DNA of 64,000 bases, taken from the NCBI GenBank assembly GCA_015501075.1, contig JADNYJ010000036.1, forward strand, positions 186,001-250,000, read 5' to 3'. Below are positions 61,572-64,000 of the stretch, piece after piece; the stretch's first letter is position 1, and each line of letters begins with the position of its first letter. The translations under genes and the position numbers were made by a program. This DNA is from Gymnopilus junonius (taxonomy: Eukaryota > Basidiomycota > Agaricomycetes > Agaricales > Galerinaceae). Under the pieces are notes generated by a model, which worked only from the letters and a program-made list of their open reading frames with translations, had not been told where the DNA came from and ran no database searches.

Positions 61572-63190
61572 TTACATGCCGCCATACGCCGCATCATTCC
61601 CACCTCCAACAGCTGAATTGTTTGCATAGGGGTGAGGCTGTTGATAAGCCCCCTGGTGCTGCGTATCATACGCACCAGCCGCGGCATACTGAGCATGCTG
61701 AGCAGAGTAATCGTACTGTCCATCTTGCACGACATATGCTTGATGCTGCTGCTGGTCATACCCGCCAACAACGTATCCTTGCTGATCCATGTATCCCTGA
61801 TTGTATCCTTGGTCGTACTGGTTCTGGTCGTAGTATCCTTGCTGGCCTTGATATTCCCTTTGCGCATCTTGGTAACCGCCAGTATGAGCAACGTCCTCAT
61901 ACTTAGCATAGCTTCCGTATGCCTCGGGATTGTAGTCCGTCTGCATAACAGGCTGAGAGCTGTAAACACCACCCGCGGTCTCGCTAGCATTGTCTTCAGT
62001 AGCATTGCCGTGTTCGTTCTGGACAGGCTGGCCAAAGACATATTTAGGTCTCTCCTGGAGTGCGGCAGCAGCAGCAGCAGCAGCAGCTCCAGCCGTGGCG
62101 GATGCGGCATTGGCGGCAGCGAGGGCTTGAGAAGGAGGGGTCGCGGCACCAACTGCGGCAGTCATGGCTTCTCCCGAGAGAGATGGAGCGACGTTGTGCG
62201 AAGAGCGTTCAGTCATGTCAGGAACGATGGAAGGTTCTTTTTCGCGCACGAAGGCAGAGCGGTTGAATGTACCAAAGTCGGATTCGTGCCTGCGTGCATA
62301 GCGAGAGCGACGAACGCGACGCTGTGTATAATGAGATGCGAGGAACAACGCAGAAAATATTTTTTAAATGCTTACGATGAGATACAAAACGCAAAAAGCA
62401 ACTAAACCAAGGCCCAGAAGGACGCCTACGACGATACCAACAATGGAACCAGCAGACATGCTGGTCGCACCTGAGGTGTTGACGGGGTCAGCAACAACGG
62501 TGGTACGGCGTTGTTGCTGCACCGAGATCGGTAGGCTGCACGCTGGCAAAGGAACTCGTATCAAGACCTGCATTCGTCGGGGTGTTGCCTAAGATGGCAT
62601 TGTTGGTTGGTACAACAGCCGTTGTCTATCAATGTTACAAGTAGTAAGCAGTCAAAAAGATCATCAGATATCAACAGCATGAAGGTGCTCAAGGGCATGA
62701 CTTACAGAGTGAGACGTAGTGGACACAGTGCTCGAAGATGAAGAAGACGAAGAGGGCTGCTGCTACTAGACGAGCTGGACGAGCTGTCTTGGTAGAAGTA
62801 CTAGTAGGCTCCTGCTTGGAGGAGGTGGAAGTGGAAGTGGTGGAAGTACTAGTAGATGGGGGAGGGGTATTTTTGGATGTTGAAGAGGTCTGTTTGGGAG
62901 GCAGAGTGGAAGTAGAAGTGGTAGAGGGGGTCGTTTCCACTAAAAAGTTCAAGAAAAGGTCAATTGTTGGTATACACCCAAAGTGCAAGGAAACACATAC
63001 CCGACGTAGAGGTCGAAGTGGGTGATGGAGAAGGGGAAGCGGGAGTAGTAGTGGGAGACGGCGACGGCGAAGGACTGGGGCCATTGGCTTTCCCCGGTCC
63101 ACCGCCTCCAGGTCCTACAGGAAAGTTAATGCCAGCCGGTCGACGCCGAATCATACGGTGAGCGATGCTAAGATGTTGAAAGTTGGTCAT
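61572..63190 (-). CDS. Single-pass membrane protein with Ser/Thr/Pro-rich ectodomain and Tyr/Gln-rich tail
   Basis: The start at 63190 gives MTNFQHLSIAHRMIRRRPAG. A Pro/Ser/Thr stretch (ANGPSPSPSPSPTTTPASPS) and a second Thr/Ser-rich exon (SSTSKNTPPPSTSTSTTSTS) follow. The membrane span is MSAGSIVGIVVGVLLGLGLV near 62460-62400, followed by RRVRRSRYARRHE. The tail is Ala-rich, then Tyr/Gln/Gly-rich (YYDQNQYDQGYNQGYMDQQG), and ends NDAAYGGM. Frame changes near 62750, 62770 and 62520 must be bridged. It shares layout, strand and an AYGG-plus-one-residue C-terminus with the gene at 52618-54298, suggesting related proteins. Poly-Tyr/Gln tails suggest low-complexity interactions; function unknown. 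Confidence 0.6.
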
Positions 63191-64000
63191 GATAACGCGT
63201 TTCTAAATCTTAGCTGTACATGCATATGCATCAGTAACCCTGCATCCACCAGAACAAAACAACCATGAAAAAGAGAAAAAAACACGAACATATTTGGGTT
63301 TAAAATGTCAAGTAATGCAACACTCCAAAGAAAGTGAGGATTTGGTGGAAAGAACGTGAGTGCCGGAGAGGCTGAACGGGGAGGAAAATTCCTTTCTGTC
63401 GAAGGGGAGGAGGTGAGAGGGGCAAGAGGGCGGAAACAAGAAGGAATGTGAGAATAAAATTAACATGCCGGTTGCTACACTCCACACGTGACCCCACTTA
63501 GATCCCCATCAATTAGTGCTGGGTTTTTTTCCTCTGGGCTGATGTTCCAAACGTGTTTTTCTTCCCGGCCTCCCAGCCATGTGTTATACCTGTGTTTTAA
63601 ACAGTGTTTTTCTTACATAATCAATTTTTTCGAATTTTAATTTTCTGGCTTAAAAATTCTCTCAAATGAGGTTCCTGGCTTTAGTTTAGACTGAACCCTC
63701 TTGTCTACCTTCTCCTGTAATGATTTTATGGCTTGTGTGGATGAGAATATCGTTCAGAGGGCTGAGCAACACCCATCTCATGTGATGTGACTCCCCGTGA
63801 CATCCTGCCAAGGTTCCGCATGGCTTATATTTGCAGCCAATTTTCCATTTTTAGGACTGATCCCTGGTCGAAGAAGCAATTCAAGCACTTTGAACTTTCA
63901 AAGTAGGTTGTCCATATGCTCAAATCCCCAAAATTCATTGATTATTAGATGAAATATATGAATGATTTATCACAGTAAAACACAGAGGATTTTGGACCCC
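63191..64000. other. Intergenic region at the right edge
   Basis: About 810 bp upstream of the minus-strand membrane-protein gene, including its promoter. No gene is visible up to the window end; a neighbouring gene may lie outside. Confidence 0.4.

Overview
The window looks like nuclear DNA of a mushroom-forming basidiomycete (Agaricomycetes). Genes on both strands carry many short introns (about 50-70 nt, GT-AG, often with a CTAAC/CTGAC branch point). The gene content is also typical: lineage-type F-box and BTB proteins, a DUF6533-like membrane protein, single-pass Ser/Thr-rich surface proteins, RING-coiled-coil proteins, and a fungal modified-base-type domain joined to a chromodomain.

Layout. 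0-29 kb is gene-dense housekeeping DNA: a USP8/Doa4-like deubiquitinase cut by the left edge, an Arg/Asp/Gly-rich protein, an ADIP/SSX2IP-like coiled-coil protein, a phenol-hydroxylase-type FAD monooxygenase, DNA polymerase delta subunit 4, a UBL-WLM metalloprotease, a small conserved protein, a nitronate monooxygenase, a RING-coiled-coil protein, a SHE3-like coiled-coil protein and a HIRIP3-like histone-chaperone protein. 29-35.4 kb is an accessory, repeat-rich island. It holds a near-perfect 30-nt-arm hairpin, a gene joining an alpha-glutamyl/putrescinyl-thymine pyrophosphorylase (5-hmdU DNA kinase helical) type domain to a chromodomain, a two-copy tandem repeat, a dispersed GCATAAGGATCGG-type motif and an 87-bp minisatellite able to encode a 29-residue repeat. 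35.4-44 kb returns to conserved genes: VPS25 (ESCRT-II), ribosomal protein uL5/L11, two more RING-coiled-coil genes and a BTB gene. 44-64 kb is lineage-specific: F-box genes (two near full length, one decayed), three single-pass membrane proteins, a PY-motif protein, a DUF6533-like multipass protein and a second FAD monooxygenase.

The genes do not form one pathway. Recurrent themes are ubiquitin and endosomal sorting (deubiquitinase, WLM protease, VPS25, RING, F-box and BTB genes) and chromatin or DNA maintenance (POLD4, HIRIP3-like, chromodomain gene).

Two cautions. Many reading frames are broken by what look like single-base losses, nearly always in the -1 direction and often in homopolymers, even in core genes such as VPS25. 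I read these mainly as sequence errors. Where they occur I give the whole gene span. Exon limits are inferred by eye from splice signals and family conservation.
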